DNA from: Sediminimonas qiaohouensis DSM 21189
Lineage (GTDB): Bacteria; Pseudomonadota; Alphaproteobacteria; Rhodobacterales; Rhodobacteraceae
Reading direction: 5' to 3'
NCBI RefSeq assembly: GCF_000423645.1
Contig: NZ_AUIJ01000002.1
Span: 124,001 to 188,000, forward strand
Length of the DNA: 64,000 nt
The translations under genes were made by a program, and so were the position numbers. Positions 1 through 10,039 of this stretch are shown here, piece by piece; the stretch's first letter is position 1; the number at the start of each line of letters is the position of its first letter. Under the pieces are notes generated by a model, which worked only from the letters and a program-made list of their open reading frames with translations, was not told where the DNA came from and searched no databases.

Positions 1-1
1 G

Positions 2-1360
2 ATCATGGTCGCCGGCCGCGGGATGTATTCGTTCAAGGGGTCCGGCTATGTGCGCGGCGGCATCTTTGACCGGATCGTTCTGATCCAGGACGACATCTCG
101 GTCCGCTTCCGCGACCGGATGCACCGCCGCCTGGGAGACATCGCCGCCGAGGGCGCGCCGGAATACCGCGAAACTGACCTGTTCAAGATCCCTGCCGATA
201 CCGGGTTCGACCCGGCCAAGCCGTTCCGCCTGCAACTGCTGGTGCAGCGCGACGTGGCCGCGATCGAGCGGGTCTTCACCACCTTCGAGCTAAGCTACCG
301 CTTGCCGGGCAAGTACCTGCGCGAAGTGCCGCGCCCCGGTGCCGAGCCCGCCCCCGCAGGCAGCGCTCAGGCCAAGGCCGATCAAGACGAGAAGGCCGCG
401 CAATCCGCCCTGTGGAAGCGCATCTGGCGCGACAAGACGCCCGAGGTGATCGGCGTGGCGGCGATGCTTCTGGTGCTGACGGCGGCGTTCTTCTTCCAGA
501 CGTTCCTGACCCGGTCCGAGCGGCTGACCTTCTGGTTCCGCATGTCGTTTCTGACCGTGACGCTGGTCTTTCTGGGTTGGTACGCCAACGCGCAGCTGTC
601 GGTCGTCAACCTGATGGCATTGTTCGGTGCCCTGACGTCCGACTTTAGCTGGCAGGCCTTCCTGCTGGACCCGCTGACGTTTATCCTGTGGTTCTCGGTC
701 GCGGCGGCGCTTATTTTCTGGGGGCGCGGGGCCTATTGCGGATGGCTGTGCCCGTTCGGCGCCCTGCAAGAGCTGACCAACCAGATCGCGCGCTATTTCA
801 AGGTGCCGCAATGGACCCTGCCCTGGGGCCTGCATGAGCGGCTCTGGCCCCTCAAATACATGATTTTCCTCGGGTTGTTCGGTGTCTCACTGGCCTCGAT
901 CGAGCAGGCCGAGGCATTGGCAGAAGTCGAGCCGTTCAAGACCGCGATCATCCTGAAGTTCATTCGCGCATGGCCGTTCGTGGCCTACGCGGCGGCGCTG
1001 CTGATCGCAGGGCTGTTCGTCGAGAGGTTCTTTTGCCGCTACCTGTGCCCGCTTGGCGCGGCGCTGGCGATCCCGGCACGACTGCGGATGTTCGACTGGC
1101 TCAAAAGGTACCGCGAATGCGGCAACCCCTGCCAGACATGCGCCCATGAATGCCCGGTTCAGGCGATCCACCCCACGGGCGAGATCAACCCCAACGAATG
1201 CATCAACTGCATGCACTGCCAGGTTCTCTATCAATCCAAGGAGAAGTGCCCGGTCGTGATTAAGAAACTCAAGCGCCGCGCAAACGCCTCGCAAGGGGCG
1301 GCGACGCTGGAGCGCAGCCTATCCAATCACCCCAACCTGAAGGAGACACAGAATGTCTGA
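2..1360 (+). CDS. nosR: NosR, nitrous-oxide reductase maturation/electron-donor protein (5' end outside window)
   Basis: Membrane flavo-iron-sulfur protein needed for nos expression and for passing electrons to NosZ. Only the C-terminal ~450 residues are present; the frame is open at the left edge. What is visible: the end of the periplasmic FMN-binding domain (about nt 2-330), then about five hydrophobic segments (nt 440-1050), two NapH-like CxxxCP motifs (CGWLCP near nt 736 and CRYLCP near nt 1034), and a C-terminal polyferredoxin section with CxxCxxxCP (nt 1120-1155) and CxxCxxC (nt 1198-1215) patterns for [4Fe-4S] clusters. These are the standard NosR parts in standard order. The stop codon overlaps the nosZ start by 8 bp. 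FMN is normally attached to this family by the ApbE-type protein encoded by nosX, the last gene of the same operon. Confidence 0.96.
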   Translation: MMVAGRGMYSFKGSGYVRGGIFDRIVLIQDDISVRFRDRMHRRLGDIAAEGAPEYRETDLFKIPADTGFDPAKPFRLQLLVQRDVAAIERVFTTFELSYRLPGKYLREVPRPGAEPAPAGSAQAKADQDEKAAQSALWKRIWRDKTPEVIGVAAMLLVLTAAFFFQTFLTRSERLTFWFRMSFLTVTLVFLGWYANAQLSVVNLMALFGALTSDFSWQAFLLDPLTFILWFSVAAALIFWGRGAYCGWLCPFGALQELTNQIARYFKVPQWTLPWGLHERLWPLKYMIFLGLFGVSLASIEQAEALAEVEPFKTAIILKFIRAWPFVAYAAALLIAGLFVERFFCRYLCPLGAALAIPARLRMFDWLKRYRECGNPCQTCAHECPVQAIHPTGEINPNECINCMHCQVLYQSKEKCPVVIKKLKRRANASQGAATLERSLSNHPNLKETQNV

Positions 1361-3302
1361 TCAAGATAAGAAACACGGCATCACCCGCCGCGGCCTGCTG
1401 GGCGCGACGGCCAGTGGCGCGGCCCTGCTGGGCGGCGCAGGCGGCGCGCGTCTGGCGATGCTGGGCGGCGCGGCAGGCGTGGCCACCGCGGCCAGCACCA
1501 CACCGGCCAGCGCGGCAACCGACGCGGTGACGCTCGCGCCGGGCGAGTTGGACGACTACTACGGCTTCTGGTCGTCGGGACAGACCGGCGAGCTGCGCAT
1601 CATGGGCTTTCCGTCCATGCGCGAGCTGATGCGCGTTCCGGTTTTCAACCGCTGCTCTGCCACCGGCTGGGGGCAGACCAACGAAAGCCTCAAGATCATC
1701 AAGGACGGCATGTCCGAGCAAACCCGCGACTTTTTGGCCGCCAACGGCAAGGAAGTGCACGACAACGGCGATTTGCACCACCCGCACATGTCGTTCACCG
1801 ACGGCACCTATGACGGGCGCTACCTGTTCATGAACGACAAGGCCAACACGCGCGTGGCACGCGTGCGCTGCGACGTGATGAAGTGCGACAAGATCACCGA
1901 GATCCCCAATGCCAAGGCGATCCACGGCCTGCGTCCGCAGAAGTTCCCGCGCACCGGCTACGTGTTTGCCAATGGCGAGGACGAAGTGCCGATGGTCAAC
2001 GATGGCAGCGTTCTGGATGATCCGTCGCAATACGTGAACTTCTTCAGCGCCATCGACGGCGACACGATGGAAGTGGCATGGCAGGTTATGGTGTCGGGCA
2101 ACCTCGACAACACCGACTGCGACTACCAGGGCAAATATGCCTTCTCGACCTCGTACAACTCGGAAATGGGCATGAACCTGGCCGAGATGACCGAGAACGA
2201 GCTGGATCACGTTGTCATCTTCAATATTGCCGAGATCGAAAAGGGTGTCGCGAACGGGGATGTTCAAATGCTCAACGGCGTGCCCGTGATCGACGGGCGC
2301 AAGGGCCAGAACAAGAAATACACCCGCTACGTGCCCATCCCCAACAGCCCGCACGGCATCAACACCGCGCCCGACATGAAGCACGTCTGCGTGGCCGGCA
2401 AGCTGTCGCCAACGGTGTCGGTTCTGGACGTGCGCAAGTTCGACGCGCTGTTCGAAGACGATAGCATCGATCCGCGCTCGGCCGTGGTGGCAGAGCCCGA
2501 ACTGGGCCTCGGTCCGCTTCACACCGCGTTTGACGGCAAGGGCTATGCCTACACCACGCTGTTCCTCGACAGCCAAATGGTGAAGTGGCACATCGAAGAC
2601 GCCGTGCGCCTGTATAACGGCGAGGACGTTGATCCGATCGTGTCGAAAGTGGATGTGCATTACCAGCCGGGCCACAACCACACCACCATGGGCGAAACCA
2701 AGGAGGCCGACGGTAATTGGCTGATTTCGCTCAACAAGTTCTCGAAGGACCGGTTCCTGAACGTGGGGCCGCTCAAGCCCGAGAACGAGCAGATCATCGA
2801 CATCTCCAGCGATGACATGAAGGTGGTACACGACGGCCCGACCTTTGCCGAACCGCATGACGTGATCCTGGTGCGGCGCGACATCGTCAACCCCGTCAAC
2901 GTGTGGGACCGCAACGATCCGATGTGGGCCGAGACGCGCAAACAGGCCGAGGCCGACGGCGTGGATATCGACGACTACATGGACACGGTAATCCGCGACG
3001 GCAACAAGGTGCGCGTCTACATGTCCAGCCAGGCGCCGATGTTCTCGCTCGAAAGCTTCGAGGTGAACCAGGGCGACGAGGTGACGGTCGTCATCACCAA
3101 CCTTGACGACATCGACGACCTGACCCACGGCTTTACCCTCAACAACCATGGTGTCGCCATGGAAGTAGGGCCGCAGGCGACGTCGTCGGTCACCTTCACG
3201 GCTGCCAAGCCCGGGGTGTACTGGTACTATTGCCAGTGGTTCTGCCACGCGCTGCACATGGAGATGCGCGGCCGGATGCTGGTCAAGCCAAAGGCGTCCT
3301 GA
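1353..3302 (+). CDS. nosZ: Nitrous-oxide reductase, clade I, Tat-exported
   Basis: Periplasmic homodimeric multicopper enzyme that reduces N2O to N2, the last step of denitrification. The 649-residue length is typical. The N-terminus has a twin-arginine signal (TRRGLLG) followed by an Ala/Gly-rich hydrophobic stretch, as in clade I enzymes. A seven-bladed propeller domain carries the CuZ histidines, seen in the segments DLHHPH, SPHGIN, GPLHTAF, PGHNHTT and EPHDVI. The C-terminal cupredoxin domain carries CuA: Cys627-x3-Cys631-x3-His635 and Met638. The start is set by AGGAG at nt 1341, 8 bp upstream. All copper-site motifs look intact, so an active enzyme is expected. Confidence 0.98.
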   Translation: MSDQDKKHGITRRGLLGATASGAALLGGAGGARLAMLGGAAGVATAASTTPASAATDAVTLAPGELDDYYGFWSSGQTGELRIMGFPSMRELMRVPVFNRCSATGWGQTNESLKIIKDGMSEQTRDFLAANGKEVHDNGDLHHPHMSFTDGTYDGRYLFMNDKANTRVARVRCDVMKCDKITEIPNAKAIHGLRPQKFPRTGYVFANGEDEVPMVNDGSVLDDPSQYVNFFSAIDGDTMEVAWQVMVSGNLDNTDCDYQGKYAFSTSYNSEMGMNLAEMTENELDHVVIFNIAEIEKGVANGDVQMLNGVPVIDGRKGQNKKYTRYVPIPNSPHGINTAPDMKHVCVAGKLSPTVSVLDVRKFDALFEDDSIDPRSAVVAEPELGLGPLHTAFDGKGYAYTTLFLDSQMVKWHIEDAVRLYNGEDVDPIVSKVDVHYQPGHNHTTMGETKEADGNWLISLNKFSKDRFLNVGPLKPENEQIIDISSDDMKVVHDGPTFAEPHDVILVRRDIVNPVNVWDRNDPMWAETRKQAEADGVDIDDYMDTVIRDGNKVRVYMSSQAPMFSLESFEVNQGDEVTVVITNLDDIDDLTHGFTLNNHGVAMEVGPQATSSVTFTAAKPGVYWYYCQWFCHALHMEMRGRMLVKPKAS

Positions 3303-3305
3303 TCA

Positions 3306-4616
3306 ATGCTGCACCGTCTGATCCCGTTTGCCCTGACCCTGCTGCTGGCCGCGTTGCCGGTTTGGGCGGCTGAGCGTCCCGTGCAGGCGGGCGGCGGTGC
3401 CTTGCAACGTGCCATCGCCGGGGCCGACCCCGGCGATGTGCTGCTTCTTGCGCCGGGCCGTCACGATGGCCCGGTGACCCTGTCGAACCCCATCACCCTG
3501 GACGGAAACGGCAAAGCCGTGATCGAGGGCGGCGGCGACGGCTCGGTCATTACCGTGACGGGGCCCGACATTACCGTGCGCGGGCTGGAGATTTCAGGAT
3601 CCGGCAGCGATCATCAAACCATCGATTCCGGTGTCCAACTGACCAAGACCGCCCGCCGCGCCGTGATCGAGGATAACCGCATTTTGGGCAATCTCTATGG
3701 CGTCGATATCCACGGCGCCAACGACAGCATCGTGCGCGGCAACACCATCGTGGGCCGGCGCGACCACCGCATGAATGACCGCGGCAACGGCGTCTATGTC
3801 TGGAACGCGCCGGGTGCCAAGGTGATCGGCAACGATATCCGCTATGGGCGCGACGGCATTTTCGTCAACACCTCGCGGCGCAACCTGTTTCGCGGCAACC
3901 TTTTTCGCGACCTGCGTTTCGCTGTGCACTACATGTATGCCAACGACTCCGAGGTGTCCGACAATATCTCGATCGGAAATCACCTTGGCTATGCCCTGAT
4001 GTTCTCAACCGGGATCACCGCGACCGGCAACATGTCGCTGGGGGATCGTGATCATGGCATCATGCTCAACTATGCCAATGACGTGGACCTACACGGCAAC
4101 CTGGTGCGCGGCGGGGCCGAGAAATGCACCTTTATCTACAACGCGCATCGCAACCTGATCGCGCGGAACCGTTTTGAGGGGTGCGACATCGGCATCCATT
4201 TCACCGCCGGGTCCGAGCGCAACGCGCTGACCGGGAACGCCTTTATGGGCAACCGCACGCAAGTGAAATACGTCGGCACGACGGACGTGGAATGGAGCCT
4301 TGAGGGCACCGGCAACTACTGGTCCGATCACACCGCGTTCGATCTGGACGGTGACGGGATCGCCGACAGCCCGTTTCGCCCCAATGACCTGATGGATCAC
4401 ATCCTGTGGTCACAGCCTGCCGCCGCGCTACTTCTGGGCGCGCCGGCGGTGCAGTTGATCCGCTGGTCGCAAGCCAGCTTTCCCGCCACGCTACCCGGCG
4501 GGGTGGTGGACAGCCACCCATTGACCCGGCCGGTAACGATCCCGGTCCCCCCCGATATCGCCGCGATGGAGGCCGAACGTGCTGACAAGTGGCGCAAGGA
4601 CGAGCGAGACGAGTGA
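3306..4616 (+). CDS. nosD: NosD, periplasmic copper-site assembly protein
   Basis: Member of the NosDFY(L) system that builds the CuZ sulfide-copper centre of NosZ. The protein begins with a Sec signal peptide (hydrophobic residues about 5-20, cleavage near VWA). Most of the rest is a right-handed beta-helix of the CASH type, visible as repeated NxIxGN-like turns (IVRGNTIVGR, AKVIGNDIRYG, LFRGNLF). Length 436 residues is normal for the family. It starts 3 bp after the nosZ stop and ends 1 bp before the nosF start, so translation is probably coupled. Confidence 0.95.
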   Translation: MLHRLIPFALTLLLAALPVWAAERPVQAGGGALQRAIAGADPGDVLLLAPGRHDGPVTLSNPITLDGNGKAVIEGGGDGSVITVTGPDITVRGLEISGSGSDHQTIDSGVQLTKTARRAVIEDNRILGNLYGVDIHGANDSIVRGNTIVGRRDHRMNDRGNGVYVWNAPGAKVIGNDIRYGRDGIFVNTSRRNLFRGNLFRDLRFAVHYMYANDSEVSDNISIGNHLGYALMFSTGITATGNMSLGDRDHGIMLNYANDVDLHGNLVRGGAEKCTFIYNAHRNLIARNRFEGCDIGIHFTAGSERNALTGNAFMGNRTQVKYVGTTDVEWSLEGTGNYWSDHTAFDLDGDGIADSPFRPNDLMDHILWSQPAAALLLGAPAVQLIRWSQASFPATLPGGVVDSHPLTRPVTIPVPPDIAAMEAERADKWRKDERDE

Positions 4617-4617
4617 C

Positions 4618-5514
4618 ATGACCCAGAGCCTTGAGATAAACGAGCTGACAAAGACATACGGCGCCGTTCATGCGCTCGACAAGGTGTCACTGTCGGTCGC
4701 GCCGGGCGAACGCGTTGCCCTGCTCGGCCACAACGGCGCGGGAAAATCGACGCTGATGAAGATCATCCTGGGGCTTATCCCGCACGACACCGGCACCGTC
4801 ACGGTTACCGGCACAACGCCCGGATCGGTGGCAGCGCGTGGCGCCACGGCCTACCTGCCCGAAAACGTGGCCTTTCACCCGGCCCTGACCGGGTTGGAGC
4901 AGATCCGCCACTACCTGCGCCTGCGCGGCGAGCGCACCGATCACGCGATGGACCTGCTGGCGCGGGTCGGGCTGGCGGACGCGGCCAAGCGCCGGATCGG
5001 CACCTATTCCAAGGGCATGCGGCAGCGTGTCGGCCTGGCACAAGCCCTGATCGGCAAGCCCCGCCTTCTGGTTCTGGACGAGCCGACCAGCGGCCTTGAT
5101 CCCGTCTCGCGCCGCGACTTCTACGCGCTTCTGGATGGGCTGGCGGCCGAGGGCGCGGCGATCCTGCTGTCCAGCCACGCCCTGACCGAGGTAGAGGCCC
5201 GCACCGACCGGCTGGTGATCCTGTCGGCGGGCGTGGTGGTGACGCAAGGCGCGCTGTCTGATCTGCGCCGGCAGGCCGATTTGCCGGTGACGGTACATGT
5301 CACCGCCCGCAGCGGCGGCAAGGAGCGCCTGGCCGAGGCCCTCCCGCAGGGCCGGATGAACGGCACCGGCGTGAACCTGCGCTGCGCGCAAAGCGACAAG
5401 ATGGCAACGCTGGCCCGTGTGTCCGAGCTTGGGCCGCTGGTCACCGATATCGACGTACAGCCGCCCAGTCTTGAGGACATTTACAGCCATTTCAGCCGGA
5501 GGGACGGGCAATGA
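4618..5514 (+). CDS. nosF: NosF, ABC transporter ATP-binding subunit
   Basis: ATPase of the NosFY transporter, which works with NosD in maturing the CuZ centre; its cargo is thought to be a sulfur species. The 298-residue protein has a Walker A motif (GHNGAGKST, about residues 37-45), an ABC signature (YSKGMRQR, about 131-138), Walker B (LLVLDEPTSGLD, about 150-161) and the H-loop (LSSHAL). The ATG at 4618 is chosen because it sits just after the nosD stop; an in-frame GTG at 4579 would give 13 more, less family-like residues. The stop overlaps the nosY start as ATGA. Confidence 0.95.
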   Translation: MTQSLEINELTKTYGAVHALDKVSLSVAPGERVALLGHNGAGKSTLMKIILGLIPHDTGTVTVTGTTPGSVAARGATAYLPENVAFHPALTGLEQIRHYLRLRGERTDHAMDLLARVGLADAAKRRIGTYSKGMRQRVGLAQALIGKPRLLVLDEPTSGLDPVSRRDFYALLDGLAAEGAAILLSSHALTEVEARTDRLVILSAGVVVTQGALSDLRRQADLPVTVHVTARSGGKERLAEALPQGRMNGTGVNLRCAQSDKMATLARVSELGPLVTDIDVQPPSLEDIYSHFSRRDGQ

Positions 5515-6332
5515 AACGTATACTGGCCACGGCGGCGACCGAGTTTCGCATCGCCCTGCGCAATCGCTGGGTCACGATCGCGGTGGCAATGATGGCCCTG
5601 TTCGCCATGGTCCTGTCGGCGGCCGGATCGGCCCCGACCGGGGCGCTTGGCGCCGACCGGCTGTCGGTGACGGTGGCCAGCCTGACCTCGCTGGCGGTTT
5701 ACCTGGTGCCGCTGGTGGCGCTGCTGATGTCGTTCGACGGCGTCGCCGGCGAGGTCGAGCGCGGCACCCTGCCCCTGCTGCTGACCTATCCCGTGACGCG
5801 GGGCGAGGTGCTGATTGGCAAGCTGCTGGCCCATCTTTGCGTGCTGACGCTGGCGGTCGGAGTTGGCTATGCCATCGCTGCGGTGGCCGCCGTGGCGGTG
5901 GATGCCCGCGCCGTGCAGGGGGTGCCGGCGTTGTGGCGGCTTTTATGGTCCTCGGTGCTTCTGGGTGCGGCGTTCCTGTGCCTTGGCTATGCGCTGTCGT
6001 CGCTGTCGCGCCGGCCTGCGGGCGCGGCGGGGCTGGCGATCGGGCTATGGCTGATCATGATCGTGCTCTACGACTTGGGGCTTCTGGCGGCGCTGGTGGC
6101 CGATGGCGGCGGCTGGTTCACGACGCAGGTGTTTCCATGGCTGTTGCTGGCCAACCCGGCCGATGCCTTCCGCCTGTTCAACCTTGCCGCCTCCGAGGCG
6201 ACAGCCGCCGCCGCCGGTATCGGCGGGGCCGCCAACGCGGTGCCCGCGTGGCAGGCACTTGCCTCGGTCGTGATCTGGCCCGCGCTGGCCCTTGCCCTTG
6301 CCATCGCCGCGTTTCGAAAGGTCACGCCATGA
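5511..6332 (+). CDS. nosY: NosY, ABC transporter permease
   Basis: Integral membrane partner of NosF. The 273-residue protein has about six hydrophobic segments (about residues 17-40, 60-80, 105-130, 140-160, 170-195, 245-265) and the ABC-2 pattern GEVERGTLPLLLTYPVTR after the second helix. A GGAGGG ribosome-binding site lies just upstream of the ATG, inside the end of nosF. The last bases overlap the nosL start (ATGA). Confidence 0.94.
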   Translation: MKRILATAATEFRIALRNRWVTIAVAMMALFAMVLSAAGSAPTGALGADRLSVTVASLTSLAVYLVPLVALLMSFDGVAGEVERGTLPLLLTYPVTRGEVLIGKLLAHLCVLTLAVGVGYAIAAVAAVAVDARAVQGVPALWRLLWSSVLLGAAFLCLGYALSSLSRRPAGAAGLAIGLWLIMIVLYDLGLLAALVADGGGWFTTQVFPWLLLANPADAFRLFNLAASEATAAAAGIGGAANAVPAWQALASVVIWPALALALAIAAFRKVTP

Positions 6333-6910
6333 TCCGCCCCATGATCGCCCTTGCGTTCCTGGCCCTGACTGCCTGCAAGCAGGAGGCCCAGGAAACGCCC
6401 AACCCCGTCACGCTCAGCGCCGCGTCGGTTGGCCATTACTGCCAGATGAACATGCTGGAGCACCCCGGCCCCAAGGCGCAGGTGCACCTTGAAGGGTTGC
6501 CGGATGCGCCATTGTTCTTCAGCCAGGTGCGCGATGCCATCGCCTATCAGCGCATGCCCGAGCAAAGCCATGCCATCACCGCGATCTTCGTCAGTGACAT
6601 GGGCAAGGCGCCAAGCTGGGAGGCGCCGGGGCGGGACAACTGGATCGCCGCGACCGAGGCGCACTACGTCGTCGGCTCGAACAAAAAGGGCGGCATGGGC
6701 GCGCCCGAACTGGTGCCTTTCGCCAGCCGACAAGGCGCCGAGCAGTTCGCCGCGCGCCATGGCGGGCACGTGTCGCTGCTATCCGATATCCCCGACGCGG
6801 CGGCGCTGGCCCCGGTGGCGGCAAACGATCCCGCCCCGGAAAACCCGGACGAGGCGCAGCAAGGCTATGCCGAACGGCTACGCGCCCTATCGCGCGGCGC
6901 CGATGACTGA
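6329..6910 (+). CDS. nosL: NosL, copper-chaperone lipoprotein
   Basis: Outer-leaflet or periplasmic lipoprotein that delivers Cu(I) to apo-NosZ. The 193-residue protein has a short signal peptide ending in a lipobox (LTAC, Cys17). It is followed by the NosL copper-binding segment with Cys and Met residues (CQMNMLEH). The C-terminal half contains the family's conserved VVGSNKKGGMGAPELVPF region with the typical terminal low-complexity tail. It overlaps nosY upstream by 4 bp and nosX downstream by 8 bp, so it is part of the coupled operon. Confidence 0.93.
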   Translation: MIRPMIALAFLALTACKQEAQETPNPVTLSAASVGHYCQMNMLEHPGPKAQVHLEGLPDAPLFFSQVRDAIAYQRMPEQSHAITAIFVSDMGKAPSWEAPGRDNWIAATEAHYVVGSNKKGGMGAPELVPFASRQGAEQFAARHGGHVSLLSDIPDAAALAPVAANDPAPENPDEAQQGYAERLRALSRGADD

Positions 6911-7832
6911 GGGATCCTCGCCGATCCACCGGCGCGCGGTGCTGCTTGGCGCCGCCGCCCTTGCATCCATGCCCGGTGCGGCCCTGACATCGCCCGCCCT
7001 GCGAACATGGCGCGGCACCGCCATGGGAGCCGGCGCGCGGATCACCTTGGCCCACCCCGACGCGGACGCCCTGATCGCGCGCGCCCGGGCCGAGATCGAC
7101 CGGCTGGAGGATATCTTCAGCCTCTATCGCGCGGGCTCGGCGCTGTCGCGTCTCAACCGCGCGGGGGAGCTGATTGCGCCGCCATTTGAGCTGCTGGAAT
7201 GCCTGTCGCTATGCGCTCGCGTTCATACCGCTAGCGGCGGGCGGTTCGATCCCAGCATACAACCACTTTGGTCCCTCTATGCGGAGACCCACAGCGCTGG
7301 CAACACGCCCACTCGCGCGCAGATCGACGCCGCCCTCGCGCGCGTCGGCTGGAACGGGGTGCGCTATGACAGCGGCGCGGTGCGGCTGCGGCCCGGCATG
7401 GCGCTGACCCTGAACGGCGTGGCGCAGGGATACGCCGCCGACCGTGTTGCAGCGCTCTTGCGGGACGCGGGGGTGGAACAGGCCCTGATCGACACCGGCG
7501 AGATCCGTGCGATGGACGCCCCCGAGGGACGAGACGGCTGGCCCGTGACGGTCAAGGACGGCCCCGAGATAATCCTCGGGAATCGCGGTTTGGCCACCTC
7601 TTCGCCGCTTGGCACGGTGTTCGACACCGGCGGAGCCGTCGGCCATATCCTCAGCCCGCAAACCGGACTGCCGGTCACCGTCCGCTGGCGCACCATCAGC
7701 ATCAGCGCCCCCCGCGCGGCCGTGGCCGACGCCTTGTCCACCGCAGGCGCGATGATGCCGGACCAGGCGTCACTTGACGCGCTGATCGCGAAATTCCGGG
7801 GCGCGCGGATCGAGGCGGCGCAGGCGGCATAA
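6903..7832 (+). CDS. nosX: NosX, ApbE-family FMN transferase for NosR
   Basis: Periplasmic flavin transferase of the ApbE family, expected to attach FMN covalently to NosR. The start at 6903 gives a 309-residue protein with a twin-arginine-like signal (HRRAVLLGAAAL, about residues 9-20). ApbE features include the RLEDIFSLYR helix, GGRFDPSIQPLW, the NGVAQGYAADRV flavin/Mg region, the LIDTGEIRA strand, and the C-terminal SAPRAAVADALSTAGAMM helix. The frame is open much further upstream, but that part only shadows nosL. Last gene of the nos operon. Confidence 0.94.
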   Translation: MTEGSSPIHRRAVLLGAAALASMPGAALTSPALRTWRGTAMGAGARITLAHPDADALIARARAEIDRLEDIFSLYRAGSALSRLNRAGELIAPPFELLECLSLCARVHTASGGRFDPSIQPLWSLYAETHSAGNTPTRAQIDAALARVGWNGVRYDSGAVRLRPGMALTLNGVAQGYAADRVAALLRDAGVEQALIDTGEIRAMDAPEGRDGWPVTVKDGPEIILGNRGLATSSPLGTVFDTGGAVGHILSPQTGLPVTVRWRTISISAPRAAVADALSTAGAMMPDQASLDALIAKFRGARIEAAQAA

Positions 7833-7849
7833 GCCCTGCAGACATCGCG

Positions 7850-7905
7850 CAGGGGGCTTCATCTTGTCCAAAATACTCCCGCCGGAGGCGCCCTTCCCCT
7901 CGGCC
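7850..7905. other. Convergent intergenic segment between nosX and the P450 gene
   Basis: The 78 bp between two converging genes contain the phrase CTTCATCTTGTCCAAAATAC followed by a C/G-rich stretch (CTCCCGCCGGAGG). From memory, similar words recur downstream of genes in Rhodobacteraceae genomes. No second copy was noticed in this window, so its status as a repeat rests on recall. No clear stem-loop with a T-tract is present. Confidence 0.3.
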
Positions 7906-7910
7906 AGCCC

Positions 7911-9305
7911 TCAACGCGGGCGCAGGCGCAGGCGGATGCCGTCGCGGGCGCGCACCGTCAGCTGCGCCTGCGGCACCGGCGCATCGCCCTCGATCCGCTC
8001 AAAACGGAACGCCCGCACCAGCATCGACAGCAGCAGCGGCCCCTCGGCCATCGCGAATCCGGCGCCCGGGCAGACGCGCGGGCCGGAGGAGAACGGGATG
8101 TAAGCCTCGCGCAGGCACTTCTTTCCGTTCTCGGTGGCGAAACGGGCGGGGTCGAACTCATCCGGCCGATCCCACAGGCGGGTGTGGCGGTGCAGGTGCC
8201 AGGGGCTGACGATCACCTGCGCGCCGGGACAGACATCGCGGCCGCGGAACTGCTCGGATTTCACGGCCTCGCGGACATACATCGGCACCGGCGGGTAAAG
8301 GCGCATCGTCTCGCGGAACACGGCGCGGGCCTGGGGCAGCTTCGACAGGGTCGAGAAATAGATGCGATCGGGGTCGATGGCTGCCTGCGCCTCCTCCGCC
8401 AGCCGCTCCTGCCAGTCGGGGTAGAGCGCCAGCAGGTAAAGCGCCCATGCCAGCGCCGAGGCCGAGGTTTCGTGCCCGGCCAGGAAGAAGATCGCGACCT
8501 GGTCGGCCATCTCGGCGGTGTCGAACGTCTCGCCCGTCTCGGGGTCCGGGGTTGTCATGATCTTGGTGGCCAAATCGTCGGGCGCGGTGCCCGCTTCTAG
8601 CGCGGCGGCGCGGTCGGCTGTCAGCCGGGTGATGGCCGTGCGGATCGTGCGGGCGGTGGCCCGGGTGCGGCGGGAATGGAGCCGCGGCACCCACGCGGGC
8701 AGCGGCAGCAGCGCCCCGATATTGAGCAGCGGCTGCGCCTTTTGATGGGCACGGAAGGCGGCGAAGACGCCGGCGGCGAGCTCGTGCTCGATCGGGATTG
8801 AGAAAAGCGTGCGAAAGATCACGTCGGCGGCGGCGTGGCTGGTCTCGGCCTCGATCTCAAGGGGGCGGCCGTCGGCGCGGGGGTTCAGGCGGGCGATCAT
8901 CGCCTGCCCGGCGTCCCACATGGCCGGAAACGTGTCGCGCAGGCGCCCGCCCTCAAAAGCCGGGTCGATGATGCGGCGCTGGCGGGCCCAGGTGGTGCCG
9001 TTGGTGATGAAAACCGAGTTTCCCAGCAGAGGCGTCAGCCCCTCGCGCAGGCGCCGGGACTTGGGAAAATCGCCCGGCCGGCGGCGCAGGACGAGGTCCA
9101 CCAGGTCGGGATCGTTGCACATGTAAGAGCGAAAAAAGGGCGTCCGAAACTCTGCCATCCAGGCCCGGTAAAGACGGGCGGGCTGGGCCGAGAGAATGTC
9201 GCGGCGAAAGAGCCGGGCGTAGCGCCAGAGGGTCACTTTATCGGGCCGGGCGGCCGGTTTGGGCGGCAGGGGGCGCGGCGGCGGCGTGGGGGTGTCGTCG
9301 GGCAT
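7911..9305 (-). CDS. Cytochrome P450
   Basis: Heme-thiolate monooxygenase of unknown substrate. The 464-residue protein has the full set of P450 landmarks: the I-helix oxygen-activation motif (AGHETSAS), the K-helix ExxR (FRETMRLYP), and the heme-binding loop FSSGPRVCPGAG with Cys412 as the axial ligand. There is no signal peptide or membrane anchor, so it is a soluble bacterial P450. The start at 9305 follows an AGGATCC Shine-Dalgarno-like site; a further 14 codons upstream are possible. It converges on the nos operon and lies downstream of ubiD-ubiX, 161 bp away. No ferredoxin partner gene is adjacent. Confidence 0.93.
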   Translation of the reverse strand: MPDDTPTPPPRPLPPKPAARPDKVTLWRYARLFRRDILSAQPARLYRAWMAEFRTPFFRSYMCNDPDLVDLVLRRRPGDFPKSRRLREGLTPLLGNSVFITNGTTWARQRRIIDPAFEGGRLRDTFPAMWDAGQAMIARLNPRADGRPLEIEAETSHAAADVIFRTLFSIPIEHELAAGVFAAFRAHQKAQPLLNIGALLPLPAWVPRLHSRRTRATARTIRTAITRLTADRAAALEAGTAPDDLATKIMTTPDPETGETFDTAEMADQVAIFFLAGHETSASALAWALYLLALYPDWQERLAEEAQAAIDPDRIYFSTLSKLPQARAVFRETMRLYPPVPMYVREAVKSEQFRGRDVCPGAQVIVSPWHLHRHTRLWDRPDEFDPARFATENGKKCLREAYIPFSSGPRVCPGAGFAMAEGPLLLSMLVRAFRFERIEGDAPVPQAQLTVRARDGIRLRLRPR

Positions 9306-9466
9306 CGAAAGGATCCTGTGAGGGCGGGTGCGCCGCCGGGGCAGCATGCCCAGCCCCGGCCCGGCACGTCAAGCATGCGAAGGGGTGAAATGCGGGTGCC
9401 CCACTGTGGGGCGAATACGTGTTGTTTATACTGTATCTACTGGATCGAGCGCGTATTTGTCGCCGC

Positions 9467-10039
9467 TCATCCCTCCCCCGTCCAGCCGGTGGCGCGGGGT
9501 GTGCCGCCAAGGCGGAGTTGATCAACCGCGCGCGCGGCGATCTGGTCGGTCGCGGCCTCAAGACTGGGCGGGGCGAGGTACCACGCGGGCACCGGCGGCA
9601 TCACCGTCGCGCCCATTTCGGTCACTGCGGTCATGTTACGCAGATGCGCCAGCGTCAGCGGCGCCTCGCGCGCCAAAAGGATCAGGCGCCGCTGCTCCTT
9701 TAGCTGCACGCCCGCCGCGCGGGTCAGCAGGTTATCGTCAAGTCCGTGCGCCACCGCCGCAAGCGTGCGCATCGAGCACGGCGCGACGATCATCCCCGCC
9801 AGCGGCGCCGAGCCCGAGGCAATCCGGGCCCCGACATCGGAGGCGGAATGCACGCAGGCGGCCATCGCGCGCAGACGGTCCGCCGCGCCGGGGCCGCATT
9901 CGGCGGCCAGCGTGCGTTCGCCCGCCGGACTTATGACCAGATCGACCCGGGCGCCCATGTCCACGAGGTGCCGCGCCGCCGACAGGCCAAGCGCCGCGCC
10001 CGACGCGCCCGATATGCCCAGGACCACCCGCGCGCTCAT
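9467..10039 (-). CDS. ubiX: UbiX-type flavin prenyltransferase
   Basis: Makes prenylated FMN, the cofactor of UbiD decarboxylases. The 190-residue protein has the flavodoxin-like start GISGASGAALGL, the SAPLAGMIVAPCSMRTLAAVAHG segment that binds FMN and dimethylallyl phosphate, the LTRAAGVQLKEQRRLILLARE region, and the late MPPVPAWY motif. All are standard for UbiX/Pad1. It overlaps the upstream ubiD gene by 4 bp (ATGA), so UbiD and its cofactor-maker are translated together. Confidence 0.95.
   Translation of the reverse strand: MSARVVLGISGASGAALGLSAARHLVDMGARVDLVISPAGERTLAAECGPGAADRLRAMAACVHSASDVGARIASGSAPLAGMIVAPCSMRTLAAVAHGLDDNLLTRAAGVQLKEQRRLILLAREAPLTLAHLRNMTAVTEMGATVMPPVPAWYLAPPSLEAATDQIAARAVDQLRLGGTPRATGWTGEG

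Noticed and set aside
1269-3257. Long open frame (662 codons) on the minus strand opposite nosZ
   Set aside because: It is the antisense shadow of a GC-rich gene with strong third-position bias. The translation is His/Val/Arg-rich with no domain, and nosZ on the + strand is beyond doubt.
5417-6328. Upstream extension of the NosL frame
   Set aside because: It overlaps nosY out of frame and lacks the lipoprotein signal at its N-terminus. The ATG at 6329 gives a normal signal peptide and lipobox.
9398-9412. Short palindrome GCCCCAC-T-GTGGGGC after ubiX as a terminator
   Set aside because: The loop is only one base and no T-run follows on either strand, so a functional terminator is doubtful.
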